Positions 6,964 through 12,113 of a stretch of DNA of 12,113 nucleotides are shown piece after piece. Every line of letters begins with the position of its first letter. The first letter of the stretch is position 1. The notes under the pieces are model-generated. The model was given only the letters and a program-made list of their open reading frames with translations, searched no databases and was not told the DNA's origin. Position numbers and translations under genes: made by a program. Source of the DNA: Clostridiaceae bacterium (GTDB lineage Bacteria; Bacillota; Clostridia; Oscillospirales; Acutalibacteraceae); the NCBI GenBank assembly GCA_016292705.1, contig JAEDHZ010000030.1, positions 1 through 12,113 of the forward strand, in the 5' to 3' direction.

Positions 6964-7028
6964 AAAAAACACACCCGGAAATGCTTATCAAAACAATAGC
7001 CTCATTCTGATAAGCACACCCGGATGTG
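6964..7028 (-). terminator. Two-part hairpin terminator of the Xre regulator gene
   Basis: Read on the minus strand, CACATCCGG pairs with CCGGGTGTG (one G-U pair), then a 3-by-3 internal loop (GTG/TTT), then a second perfect 9-bp stem TGCTTATCA/TGATAAGCA with a 17-base loop. T6 (6969-6964) follows the base of the stem directly. The 10-bp direct repeat CACACCCGGA (6970-6979 and 7015-7024) is explained by this fold. It faces the terminator at 6926-6955, so the two operons are insulated from each other. Confidence 0.85.
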
Positions 7029-7059
7029 CCTTGAAAGTTTTGTGTCGAAAAAACGGATA

Positions 7060-7305
7060 TTATTCCTTACCGACAAGCCAGTTGATTGAAACGCCAAGAA
7101 CATCAGCGATTGCAACAAGTTCATAGTCGTTTACGCTTCTGATCTGGCCTTCAAGCTTTGAAAGACCTGATGCTGTGAGCTCAACGCCCTTGATCTGGAG
7201 CTGGGTAAGCAGATCGATCTGCTTCATGCCGAGTTCTTTTCTTTTTGCCTCAATCTTCGCGCCAACCATGTTGCGCGTTCCAAGCGGCTGCTTTCTGATT
7301 CTCAT
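7060..7305 (-). CDS. Small Xre/Cro-C1-family transcriptional regulator
   Basis: This is an 81-residue, single-domain helix-turn-helix protein. The ATG at 7305 is preferred over the upstream ATG at 7353 because AGGGGTG lies just before it and the family-like start MRIRKQPLG follows; the extra 16 residues of the longer form are hydrophobic and unlike the family. The HTH spans about residues 14-75: a VGAKIEAKRKELGMKQIDLL helix pair, a recognition region with TASGLSKLEGQIRSV, and a final LVAIADVLGVSINWLVGKE. Such proteins bind operators as dimers. It is transcribed away from pncB and towards the phage operon, with its own promoter and terminator. Similar stand-alone regulators are common in clostridial chromosomes, so a link to the phage genes is possible but not shown. 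Confidence 0.88.
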   Translation of the reverse strand: MRIRKQPLGTRNMVGAKIEAKRKELGMKQIDLLTQLQIKGVELTASGLSKLEGQIRSVNDYELVAIADVLGVSINWLVGKE

Positions 7306-7362
7306 TGAAATCACACCCCTAAAAAAATTGACGAACAATTCAAACATGAACAATCATCCCGT

Positions 7363-7376
7363 TTATGTTAACATAA
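7363..7376. promoter_or_regulatory. Palindromic operator over the regulator's -10 box
   Basis: TTATGTTAACATAA is a perfect 14-bp palindrome covering the whole -10 box of the Xre promoter. A dimeric repressor bound here would block RNA polymerase, so negative autoregulation is the simplest reading. A second perfect palindrome, TGAATATTCA (7419-7428), lies 43 bases further towards pncB. Binding itself is inferred. Confidence 0.6.
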
Positions 7377-7393
7377 CATTTGCATTTTGTCAA
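7365..7393 (-). promoter_or_regulatory. Sigma-A promoter of the Xre regulator
   Basis: On the minus strand, TTGACA (7393-7388) and TAACAT (7370-7365) are separated by exactly 17 bases. Transcription would start near 7358, about 50 bases before the ATG at 7305. Confidence 0.75.
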
Positions 7394-7528
7394 TTACAAG
7401 AAAAATAATATTTCTAAATGAATATTCAAAAAACAATGACTATTCAGAATATAAATTGTCAGTTTCGACCAAGCGGACAAATTCCGATATTATATCTGAA
7501 CTTGATGAGCATTTTTTATGAAAAAGGC

Positions 7529-7557
7529 TTTAAATCAGCGGCTGAATGGAGTATACT
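7529..7557 (+). promoter_or_regulatory. Probable pncB promoter
   Basis: TTTAAA (7529-7534, 4 of 6 to the -35 consensus) and TATACT (7552-7557, 5 of 6 to the -10) are separated by 17 bases. The start of transcription would be near 7564, giving an 80-base leader before pncB. The rest of the 340-base gap between the regulator and pncB is AT-rich and holds only the regulator promoter, two palindromes and the leader hairpin. Confidence 0.65.
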
Positions 7558-7587
7558 AAATCGGTACATTCAAACGGAAATGACTTC

Positions 7588-7620
7588 CTGCACGGACAAA
7601 TCAGTTTTGCCTGCGTGCAG
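7588..7620 (+). other. Hairpin in the pncB leader
   Basis: CTGCACG and CGTGCAG form a perfect 7-bp stem around a 19-base loop, ending 12 bases before the ribosome binding site AGGGGGAA (7633-7640). It is not followed by a T run, so it is not a terminator. It could influence translation or mRNA stability. I see no match to a named NAD-sensing riboswitch or to a NiaR operator. Confidence 0.4.
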
Positions 7621-7645
7621 TATTTTCACCACAGGGGGAAGTAGA

Positions 7646-9103
7646 ATGGGTAACACTCTCAAAGAAAGAAATCTCACCATGCTCACTGACTTTTATGAGC
7701 TTTCAATGGCAAACGGCTATTTCTGCAACGGTATCGGTGATAAGATAACCTGGTTTGATATGTTTTTCCGCCGTGTTCCCGATGACGGCGGTTTCGCAAT
7801 CATGGCCGGTCTGCGCCAGCTGATAGACTACCTTGAACACCTCAGCTTTACTCAGAAAGACCTTGAAATGCTGAGAAAAAAGGGATTCAACGAGGATTTC
7901 CTTTCCTATCTTGCAAACTTCAGGTTTTCCTGCGATGTTTGGGCAATCCCGGAGGGTACCGTAATTTTTCCGGGTGAGCCAATTGTTACCGTCCGCGGTC
8001 CGGTTATTCAGGCTCAGCTCATTGAAACAATGGTTTTGCTCACAATCAATCACCAGAGCCTTGTTGCAACAAAAGCGAACAGAATCAAGCGAGCAGCAGG
8101 CAACCGCAGCATCATGGAATTCGGTTCACGCAGAGCACAGGGCTATGACGGCGCAATCTACGGTGCAAGAGCCGCCTATATCGGTGGTTGCGATGCAACC
8201 GCCTGCGCAATTGATGAGCGTGATTACGGTGTTCCCGCCGTCGGAACAATGGCGCACAGCTGGGTTCAGCTTTTTGATTCCGAGCTTGAGGCTTTCTGCG
8301 CCTATGCCCGCCAGTATCCGGCTCAGTGCACACTCCTTGTTGACACCTACAATGTTCTCAAATCAGGAATCCCGAATGCGATTGAGGCATTCAGGCGGGA
8401 GGTTCTTCCCCGTGGCTTCAGACCGCAGGGAATCCGCATTGACAGCGGTGATATAACCTACCTTTCCAAAAAAGCGAGAAAAATGCTTGATGATGCAGGC
8501 TTCCCAGACTGCAAGATTGTTGCAAGCAATTCCCTTGATGAGAATATAATCCGTGACATGCTGATTCAGGGCGCAGAGATTGACTCTTTCGGCGTTGGCG
8601 AAAGACTCATTACTGCGGCATCCGCACCGGTTTTCGGCGGTGTATATAAGATTTCCGCCGTTGAGGAAAACGGTGTTCCCGTTCCGAGAATCAAGCTCAG
8701 CGAAAATGTTGCAAAAATCACAACTCCCTGCGCAAAAAAAGTGTTCCGCCTTTATGACAACGAAACGGGCAAGGCGCTTGCAGATGTTGTTACTCTCTTT
8801 GACGAAACCATTGAATCCGGAAAACCTTACGAAATTTTTGACCCCGTTTTCACCTGGAAACGCAAAACGCTTGAAAACTTTACGGCAAAAGAGCTTCTTG
8901 TCAGAATCTTCGATAGCGGCAAAAAGGTTTATAACAGCCCGGACATCAAAAACATCAGAGAATACTGCGCCGCACAGGTTGACACCCTCTGGGACGAGGT
9001 GAAACGCTTTGAAAATCCGCACAAGTATTATGTTGACCTTTCGCAGAAGCTCTGGGAAGAAAAGCAAAAGCTTCTCAGCCAACATTCGGTTAAGGATCGC
9101 TGA
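7646..9103 (+). CDS. pncB: Nicotinate phosphoribosyltransferase
   Basis: This 485-residue cytoplasmic enzyme joins nicotinate to phosphoribosyl pyrophosphate, with ATP coupling, giving nicotinate mononucleotide for NAD salvage. The ATG at 7646 is chosen over an in-frame ATG at 7418 because AGGGGGAA precedes it and the family start LKERNLTMLTDFYELSMANGY follows. Family motifs are in order: LTDFYELSM (13-21), FGSRRAQG (159-166), GTMAHSW (200-206) with the conserved histidine H204 that is phosphorylated in the family, LVDTYN (231-236), GIRIDSGD (262-269) and SFGVGERLIT (314-323). The length matches bacterial enzymes of the long type. The stop shares one base with the start of the pseudouridine synthase gene, so the two are co-transcribed. 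The gene is complete and clearly chromosomal. Confidence 0.97.
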   Translation: MGNTLKERNLTMLTDFYELSMANGYFCNGIGDKITWFDMFFRRVPDDGGFAIMAGLRQLIDYLEHLSFTQKDLEMLRKKGFNEDFLSYLANFRFSCDVWAIPEGTVIFPGEPIVTVRGPVIQAQLIETMVLLTINHQSLVATKANRIKRAAGNRSIMEFGSRRAQGYDGAIYGARAAYIGGCDATACAIDERDYGVPAVGTMAHSWVQLFDSELEAFCAYARQYPAQCTLLVDTYNVLKSGIPNAIEAFRREVLPRGFRPQGIRIDSGDITYLSKKARKMLDDAGFPDCKIVASNSLDENIIRDMLIQGAEIDSFGVGERLITAASAPVFGGVYKISAVEENGVPVPRIKLSENVAKITTPCAKKVFRLYDNETGKALADVVTLFDETIESGKPYEIFDPVFTWKRKTLENFTAKELLVRIFDSGKKVYNSPDIKNIREYCAAQVDTLWDEVKRFENPHKYYVDLSQKLWEEKQKLLSQHSVKDR

Positions 9104-9969
9104 TGAGGACGCTTGAGTTTTCCATTGGCGAGGATTATGACGGAAAAAAGCTATACAGCTTTCTCAAAGGCAGCGTTCACCTTTCAACAAAGCTTGTCCG
9201 CTCGCTCAAACGCACCGAAAACGGTCTGCTTGTTAACGGATTGCACGCAAGAACGGTTGATTTGCTCAAAACCGGTGACTGTGTTTCAATAAACATTCCG
9301 CAGGACGAAAAAACGGCTGTTCCCGGCTCGGTAATGCCCGACATCATCTATGAGGACAGCGATGTTCTTGTTGTCAACAAGCCGCCGTATATGCCAATCC
9401 ATGAGTCTCACAACCACCAGGGCGACACGCTCGCAAACAGCGTTTGCGGCTACCTTTTTGAAAAGGGAATGAGCTGCTCTTTCCGTGCTGTCGGACGGCT
9501 TGACAAAGGAACAAGCGGTCTTGTTGTCTGCGCGCTGAACAGCCACGCAGCGGCAAGGCTCTCCGGACAGATTGAAAAGACCTATTTTGCCCTTGCAACC
9601 GGACATTTTGAGGGCAGCGGAACGATTGACAAGCCGATTTTCAGACCTGACCCGATGAAAACATACAGAACCGCAGATGACCGGGGAGACAGAGCCGTTA
9701 CACATTGGGAAGCACTCAAGGCAAGCGAGGATCTTTCCCTTTTGAAGATACGCCTTGAAACCGGACGAACGCACCAGATAAGAGTTCATTTCGCTTTCCT
9801 CGGCGCACCGCTCCTCGGCGACAGAATGTATGGAGAAGAACGCAAGGACATCACTCACCAGGCTCTCCACTGCGGCGAGGTAAACTTCATTCAGCCGGTA
9901 ACGGGCGAAAGAATATCATGCTGTTGCCCTATGCCGGAGGATATGGAAAGCTTTGCATCAAAGCTTTAA
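9103..9969 (+). CDS. RluA-family pseudouridine synthase (RluD-like)
   Basis: This 288-residue enzyme of the RluA family converts uridine to pseudouridine in RNA, most often 23S rRNA or tRNA; the target site cannot be told from sequence. An N-terminal S4-like RNA-binding region (about 10-65) contains STKLVRSLKRTENGLLVNG. The catalytic domain has IIYEDSDVLVVNKPPYMPIH (81-100), GRLDKGTSGL (131-140) with the catalytic aspartate D134, and GRTHQIRVH (221-229) near the end. Length is typical. The ATG overlaps the pncB stop (TGATG), with AAGGATCG just upstream, so translation is probably coupled. The pairing with NAD salvage has no evident biochemical logic. Confidence 0.95.
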   Translation: MRTLEFSIGEDYDGKKLYSFLKGSVHLSTKLVRSLKRTENGLLVNGLHARTVDLLKTGDCVSINIPQDEKTAVPGSVMPDIIYEDSDVLVVNKPPYMPIHESHNHQGDTLANSVCGYLFEKGMSCSFRAVGRLDKGTSGLVVCALNSHAAARLSGQIEKTYFALATGHFEGSGTIDKPIFRPDPMKTYRTADDRGDRAVTHWEALKASEDLSLLKIRLETGRTHQIRVHFAFLGAPLLGDRMYGEERKDITHQALHCGEVNFIQPVTGERISCCCPMPEDMESFASKL

Positions 9970-9995
9970 AATGCCACATTTCATAATAAGATTCA

Positions 9996-10037
9996 GGGCT
10001 GCGGCGAAACTGTTTTGTTTCGCCGCAGCCCGTTTTC
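9996..10037. terminator. Strong bidirectional terminator between convergent operons
   Basis: GGGCTGCGGCGAAAC (9996-10010) and its exact complement (10017-10031) form a perfect 15-bp stem around a TGTTTT loop, followed by GTTTTC on the plus strand. It lies between the converging pseudouridine synthase and flavodoxin genes. The U tract is short, but the stem is very stable. Confidence 0.88.
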
Positions 10038-10049
10038 ATACCGATAATA

Positions 10050-10535
10050 TCACTGCTTCAAAAAGTCTTCAACCGGCTCAAGGTGTTCCTCTTTCACCGA
10101 ATCAAAGCCTTTTTCAAAAAGCTCAAGCGCACGCTTGTCGTTTGGATCGTCGCTGTCTTTAACCTTTCCTTTCATCATTTTCAGCATCATACCCATCATA
10201 ATCTTATACATTCCCCGAAGCTTTTTCAGGTCAAACGCACCGGGAAGATAGAAGAACGGCTCGGTGACTGCGTTCTTCCGGGCAGTTTCATTTTTTGAGC
10301 TTTCGCTCGGCATCATTCCGACGGCAACAACCGCTTTGAGAGTGCCGAACCTTTTGCGTGCCTCGGAAAGTCCTTGAATATCACCCGCCATAACCCAGCC
10401 GAAATAAACAACCTCGGCGTTTTCGGGCGTATCATCGCCGGAAAGGCTGTATACGCCGAAGCCGGTTTTTTCTCCGAGCATTTTTGCGTATCTTTCTGTT
10501 GAGCCGGCATTAGTGCTGTAAACTATTACTGTCAT
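10050..10535 (-). CDS. Flavodoxin-domain protein
   Basis: This 161-residue protein has a flavodoxin-like Rossmann fold. The N-terminal MTVIVYSTNAGSTERYA carries the phosphate-binding loop (S7-T8-x-x-G11-S12-T13) expected for FMN. The following strands and helices fit: AEVVYFGWVMAGDIQG (41-56) as the second flavin-contact loop and AVVAVGMMPS (89-98) as the next strand. The C-terminal half is helical, Met- and Lys-rich, and includes an LRGMYKIMMGMMLKMMKGK stretch; similar proteins in Clostridia are annotated as flavodoxin domain or HemG-like. The electron-transfer partner is unknown. GGAGGAACAG lies just before the ATG. The start overlaps the stop of the membrane protein gene (ATGA), so the two form a coupled operon. 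Confidence 0.85.
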   Translation of the reverse strand: MTVIVYSTNAGSTERYAKMLGEKTGFGVYSLSGDDTPENAEVVYFGWVMAGDIQGLSEARKRFGTLKAVVAVGMMPSESSKNETARKNAVTEPFFYLPGAFDLKKLRGMYKIMMGMMLKMMKGKVKDSDDPNDKRALELFEKGFDSVKEEHLEPVEDFLKQ

Positions 10536-11071
10536 ATCTGTTCCTCCGCTGAATCGTTATTATCACCGGCGCACGGGACAATGCAGGAGAAAAGCAAAAG
10601 AGCAAGTCCGAGTATCATCCATCCCGTGCGGTCGGTCTCTGTGACATTGAAAAAGAAAGGTGAAACAACCCTTTGCGCAACGCTTGTCAGAATCGAGGGT
10701 ACCAACACAAGGAGGAACGAGATCACCGAAAGCGAGCGCAGATTCTTTTTTGCAGAGGAAAAATCCCCTTTCTCCGCCCTTTTGAGTGTTGCAGAAGCCT
10801 TGAGCGAAAAAACAAAAAACAAAACCAAAGCAACCATACGGGGAAGCACGGACAAAACAAGGTCGCTCGATTTAATCGGGTTTTCTCCCTGCTTGATAAT
10901 ATCAATGAAAAAGCCAATCAAACCCCCGGCTTCAATGGTCAGGTTTTCCTTGAGGAAAAGCATCGGGCCGAAGGTGACGAGCGCAAGCAGCAGAAATGCT
11001 CCGCATGACGCTGCGCAGATTGACGCAAGTATTCTGAAAGCCTTGAAAAGCTTTGCGTGTTTATTTTCCAT
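10532..11071 (-). CDS. Four-helix membrane protein, DUF2975-like
   Basis: This 179-residue protein has four hydrophobic segments, at about 13-38, 71-90, 114-136 and 150-167, and no enzymatic motif. The loop between segments two and three (LKASATLKRAEKGDFSSAKKNLRSLS) resembles the charged loop of DUF2975-type small membrane proteins, but the match is not firm. A conserved-looking acidic C-terminus (GDNNDSAEEQI) is probably cytoplasmic. The ATG at 11071 has a weak ribosome binding site; instead a short reading frame (11061-11156) ends inside its first codons, suggesting coupling. It is upstream of, and overlaps, the flavodoxin gene. Function is unknown. Confidence 0.6.
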   Translation of the reverse strand: MENKHAKLFKAFRILASICAASCGAFLLLALVTFGPMLFLKENLTIEAGGLIGFFIDIIKQGENPIKSSDLVLSVLPRMVALVLFFVFSLKASATLKRAEKGDFSSAKKNLRSLSVISFLLVLVPSILTSVAQRVVSPFFFNVTETDRTGWMILGLALLLFSCIVPCAGDNNDSAEEQI

Positions 11072-11156
11072 ATTTTACCATAACCTTTCCGACTACAAAT
11101 ATTTCATTAAGTATCACACCGAATCCTTGTTGTGGCCGGACAAGGCGTGACGGCAA
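11061..11156 (-). CDS. Possible 31-codon leader frame overlapping the membrane protein start
   Basis: TTG at 11156 is preceded by AGAGG and opens a 31-codon frame beginning MPSRLVRPQQGFGV and ending VKYGK. Its TAA (11063-11061) falls 11 bases inside the membrane protein gene in another frame, which fits translational coupling to a gene with a poor ribosome binding site. Two further short frames lie just upstream: 11204-11160 (14 codons after GGAGG) and one starting at ATG 11160 that shares a base with its stop. Whether any is translated is unknown; a structured RNA leader is an equal alternative. Confidence 0.35.
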   Translation of the reverse strand: MPSRLVRPQQGFGVILNEIFVVGKVMVKYGK

Positions 11157-11247
11157 TCATTAAACCTCTGAAATGTATGTTGACAAAACAATGCCGCACC
11201 GCATTTTCCTCCGGCGCAAACCGGAAACGGCAGATTCACACCTGTCA

Positions 11248-11276
11248 ATTATATCACCATATATGCTTTCGGTCAA
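11248..11276 (-). promoter_or_regulatory. Near-consensus sigma-A promoter of the membrane protein-flavodoxin operon
   Basis: On the minus strand, TTGACC (11276-11271, 5 of 6) and a perfect TATAAT (11253-11248) are separated by exactly 17 bases. Transcription would start near 11241, leaving a leader of about 170 bases before the membrane protein ATG. This is the strongest promoter visible in the window. Confidence 0.85.
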
Positions 11277-11291
11277 TGTGTAAGTAACAAT

Positions 11292-11327
11292 AACGGCAGC
11301 CGCATTGTTTTGCAGCCGCCGTTTTTT
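11292..11327. terminator. GC-rich hairpin with T run
   Basis: AACGGCAGCCGCA and TGCAGCCGCCGTT pair with two internal mismatches around a TTGTTT loop, with T6 directly after on the plus strand and only a broken T-rich tail on the minus strand. It probably ends the minus-strand gene at 11370, since no plus-strand gene leads into it. It lies just upstream of the 11248-11276 promoter. Confidence 0.6.
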
Positions 11328-11360
11328 AAGGAACCTCTGAATAAATCACAGCTTCCTTAA
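11326..11360. repeat. Short inverted repeat downstream of the right-edge gene
   Basis: TTAAGGAA (11326-11333) and TTCCTTAA (11353-11360) are perfect 8-bp inverted arms around a 19-base spacer that begins CCTCTGAATAAATC. Together with the hairpin at 11292-11327 it fills the short gap after the gene at 11370. It has no T tail on either side, so it is not a terminator by itself. It could be a small mobile-element end or a transcript-stabilising stem. Confidence 0.4.
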
Positions 11361-11369
11361 TTATTAAAA

Positions 11370-12113
11370 TCAGAACTTCAGCTCTGCGTCAGCAATTTCG
11401 CTGTATGGCAACACAACGCTGTTGTTATATCCGTCCGGGTCAATGAAGCTGAACACAACTCCGTCCGGAGATACGCTCCACGCCGAAGCGCTGATAAGCT
11501 GTCCGATGTTTTCGGTATCAGCCGGTATTTCGCTTTCGCCAATGCCCCGGCTCAGACAGTATTGCTCAAAAAGCTTTTGCTGAATACTTACATAGTCTTT
11601 TCCGAGAACGCTGTCCTTTTTCACAAATTCGCCCGTTGAAATGTCAAGCGTGTATGCCTCAAAGGCGGTAGTCGGGAAAAGCGGGGCCGAGTCCTCCTCT
11701 GCAACCTCACCCGTCTGTTCTGAAGTCGTTTTGAGCGGTATATACTCGTTCGTTTCCTCAATCAAAGAAATATAGCCGTTCTTGTTATAGACAACCACGG
11801 AGGTGACATAGGTATATGCCGGCAAGTCCTTTTTCTTTCCGCCGTTATTGAGAAATTTTTTGTATAAATAGCCTGCCTTTTTGGCTTTCGTCTGATACTT
11901 GGAAATCATATCATTATAAAGCGTATTGAGCGTTGCGGCAGCGCTTTTTCCCTTTTCATCGCCGTCAGCAGCGCTGAAAACAGGGTAGTCAATAATGTAA
12001 TTTGCAAAGAGGATACCTTTGGCGGTCTTTACGGGAATGCTCTTGCGGTTGATTTCATAGCGGAGAGTTTCCTCGTTTCCGGAAACAATTTTGACTCCGT
12101 CAGATGAAAACAA
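11370..12113 (-). CDS. Partial RsiV/DUF3298-like protein (N-terminus outside window)
   Basis: This is the C-terminal 247 residues of a longer protein; the frame is still open at the window edge, so the TTG there need not be a start. The mix of polar, Tyr- and Asn-rich beta strands with spaced charged helices looks extracytoplasmic. The C-terminal segment GVVFSFIDPDGYNNSVVLPYSEI follows the pattern of the DUF3298/RsiV domain, in which a strand with an aromatic-Pro-Gly turn leads to a V-x-x-P-Y-x-E-I end. Such domains occur in anti-sigma factors that sense lysozyme and in PdaC-type deacetylases. No membrane anchor is visible in the part present. Assignment to this superfamily is moderate; the substrate and role are unknown. 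Confidence 0.5.
   Translation of the reverse strand: MFSSDGVKIVSGNEETLRYEINRKSIPVKTAKGILFANYIIDYPVFSAADGDEKGKSAAATLNTLYNDMISKYQTKAKKAGYLYKKFLNNGGKKKDLPAYTYVTSVVVYNKNGYISLIEETNEYIPLKTTSEQTGEVAEEDSAPLFPTTAFEAYTLDISTGEFVKKDSVLGKDYVSIQQKLFEQYCLSRGIGESEIPADTENIGQLISASAWSVSPDGVVFSFIDPDGYNNSVVLPYSEIADAELKF

Noticed and set aside
6970..7024. 10-bp direct repeat CACACCCGGA flanking an inverted repeat, as a possible phage attachment site
   Set aside because: On the minus strand both copies take part in one long two-part hairpin followed by T6, so a terminator for the Xre gene explains the whole arrangement, and no copy occurs at the left end of the operon.
7418..7645. N-terminal extension of pncB from ATG 7418
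   Set aside because: The extension covers the promoter and leader hairpin, resembles no part of the enzyme family, and the ATG at 7646 has the proper ribosome binding site.
8363..9085. 240-codon minus-strand open frame inside pncB
   Set aside because: It is the antisense shadow of a highly conserved enzyme gene, with a Cys/Phe/Asn-rich composition and no recognisable motif.
10581..11150. 189-codon plus-strand open frame opposite the membrane protein gene
   Set aside because: It lies antisense to a gene with clear hydrophobic segments and a coupled downstream partner, has low-complexity Lys/Arg/Ser-rich composition, and has no ribosome binding site of note.
11180..11208. Plus-strand TTGACA at 11180-11185 as a promoter
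   Set aside because: The matching -10 position reads ATTTTC and no plus-strand gene follows; the minus-strand promoter at 11248-11276 is far better.

Overview
The window reads as chromosomal DNA of a Gram-positive anaerobe, most likely a gut Clostridia member of the Oscillospiraceae/Ruminococcaceae type. The grounds are strong AGGAGG-type ribosome binding sites, sigma-A-type promoters, frequent TTG and GTG starts, U-tailed hairpin terminators, and proteins resembling clostridial phage and housekeeping families. Species cannot be assigned from sequence alone.

Positions 1-6955 hold a compact, one-strand, nine-gene bacteriophage head operon bounded by intrinsic terminators on both sides (12-42 and 6926-6955). 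Gene order is the classical siphovirus-type head module: small terminase, large terminase, portal, prohead protease with a scaffold-like tail, small decoration-type protein, HK97-fold major capsid protein, head-tail adaptor, head-closure-like protein, and a terminator-like protein with an extra C-terminal fibre-like beta domain. All nine frames are open, catalytic motifs are present where expected, and genes overlap or abut. Nothing for a tail tube, tape measure, baseplate, lysis, integration or replication follows. After the last head gene come two convergent terminators and ordinary chromosomal genes. The operon could therefore build and fill a capsid but not a tail. A capsid-forming satellite (cf-PICI-like), a domesticated particle or a truncated prophage are the options; sequence left of position 1 is needed to choose.

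Positions 6956-7645 hold a small Xre-family regulator on the minus strand with its own two-part hairpin terminator, a sigma-A promoter and a perfect 14-bp palindrome over the -10 box. The divergent promoter and leader of the next operon follow.

Positions 7646-9969 hold nicotinate phosphoribosyltransferase (pncB, NAD salvage) overlapping an RluA-family pseudouridine synthase by one base. A perfect 15-bp hairpin closes this operon and separates it from the convergent minus-strand pair.

Positions 10050-11276 (minus) hold a four-helix membrane protein translationally coupled to a flavodoxin-domain protein. They are driven by a near-consensus promoter through a roughly 170-nt leader that contains overlapping short reading frames. 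Positions 11292-11360 hold two inverted repeats. The right edge (11370-12113, minus) is the C-terminal part of a probable RsiV/DUF3298-like extracytoplasmic protein that runs off the window.
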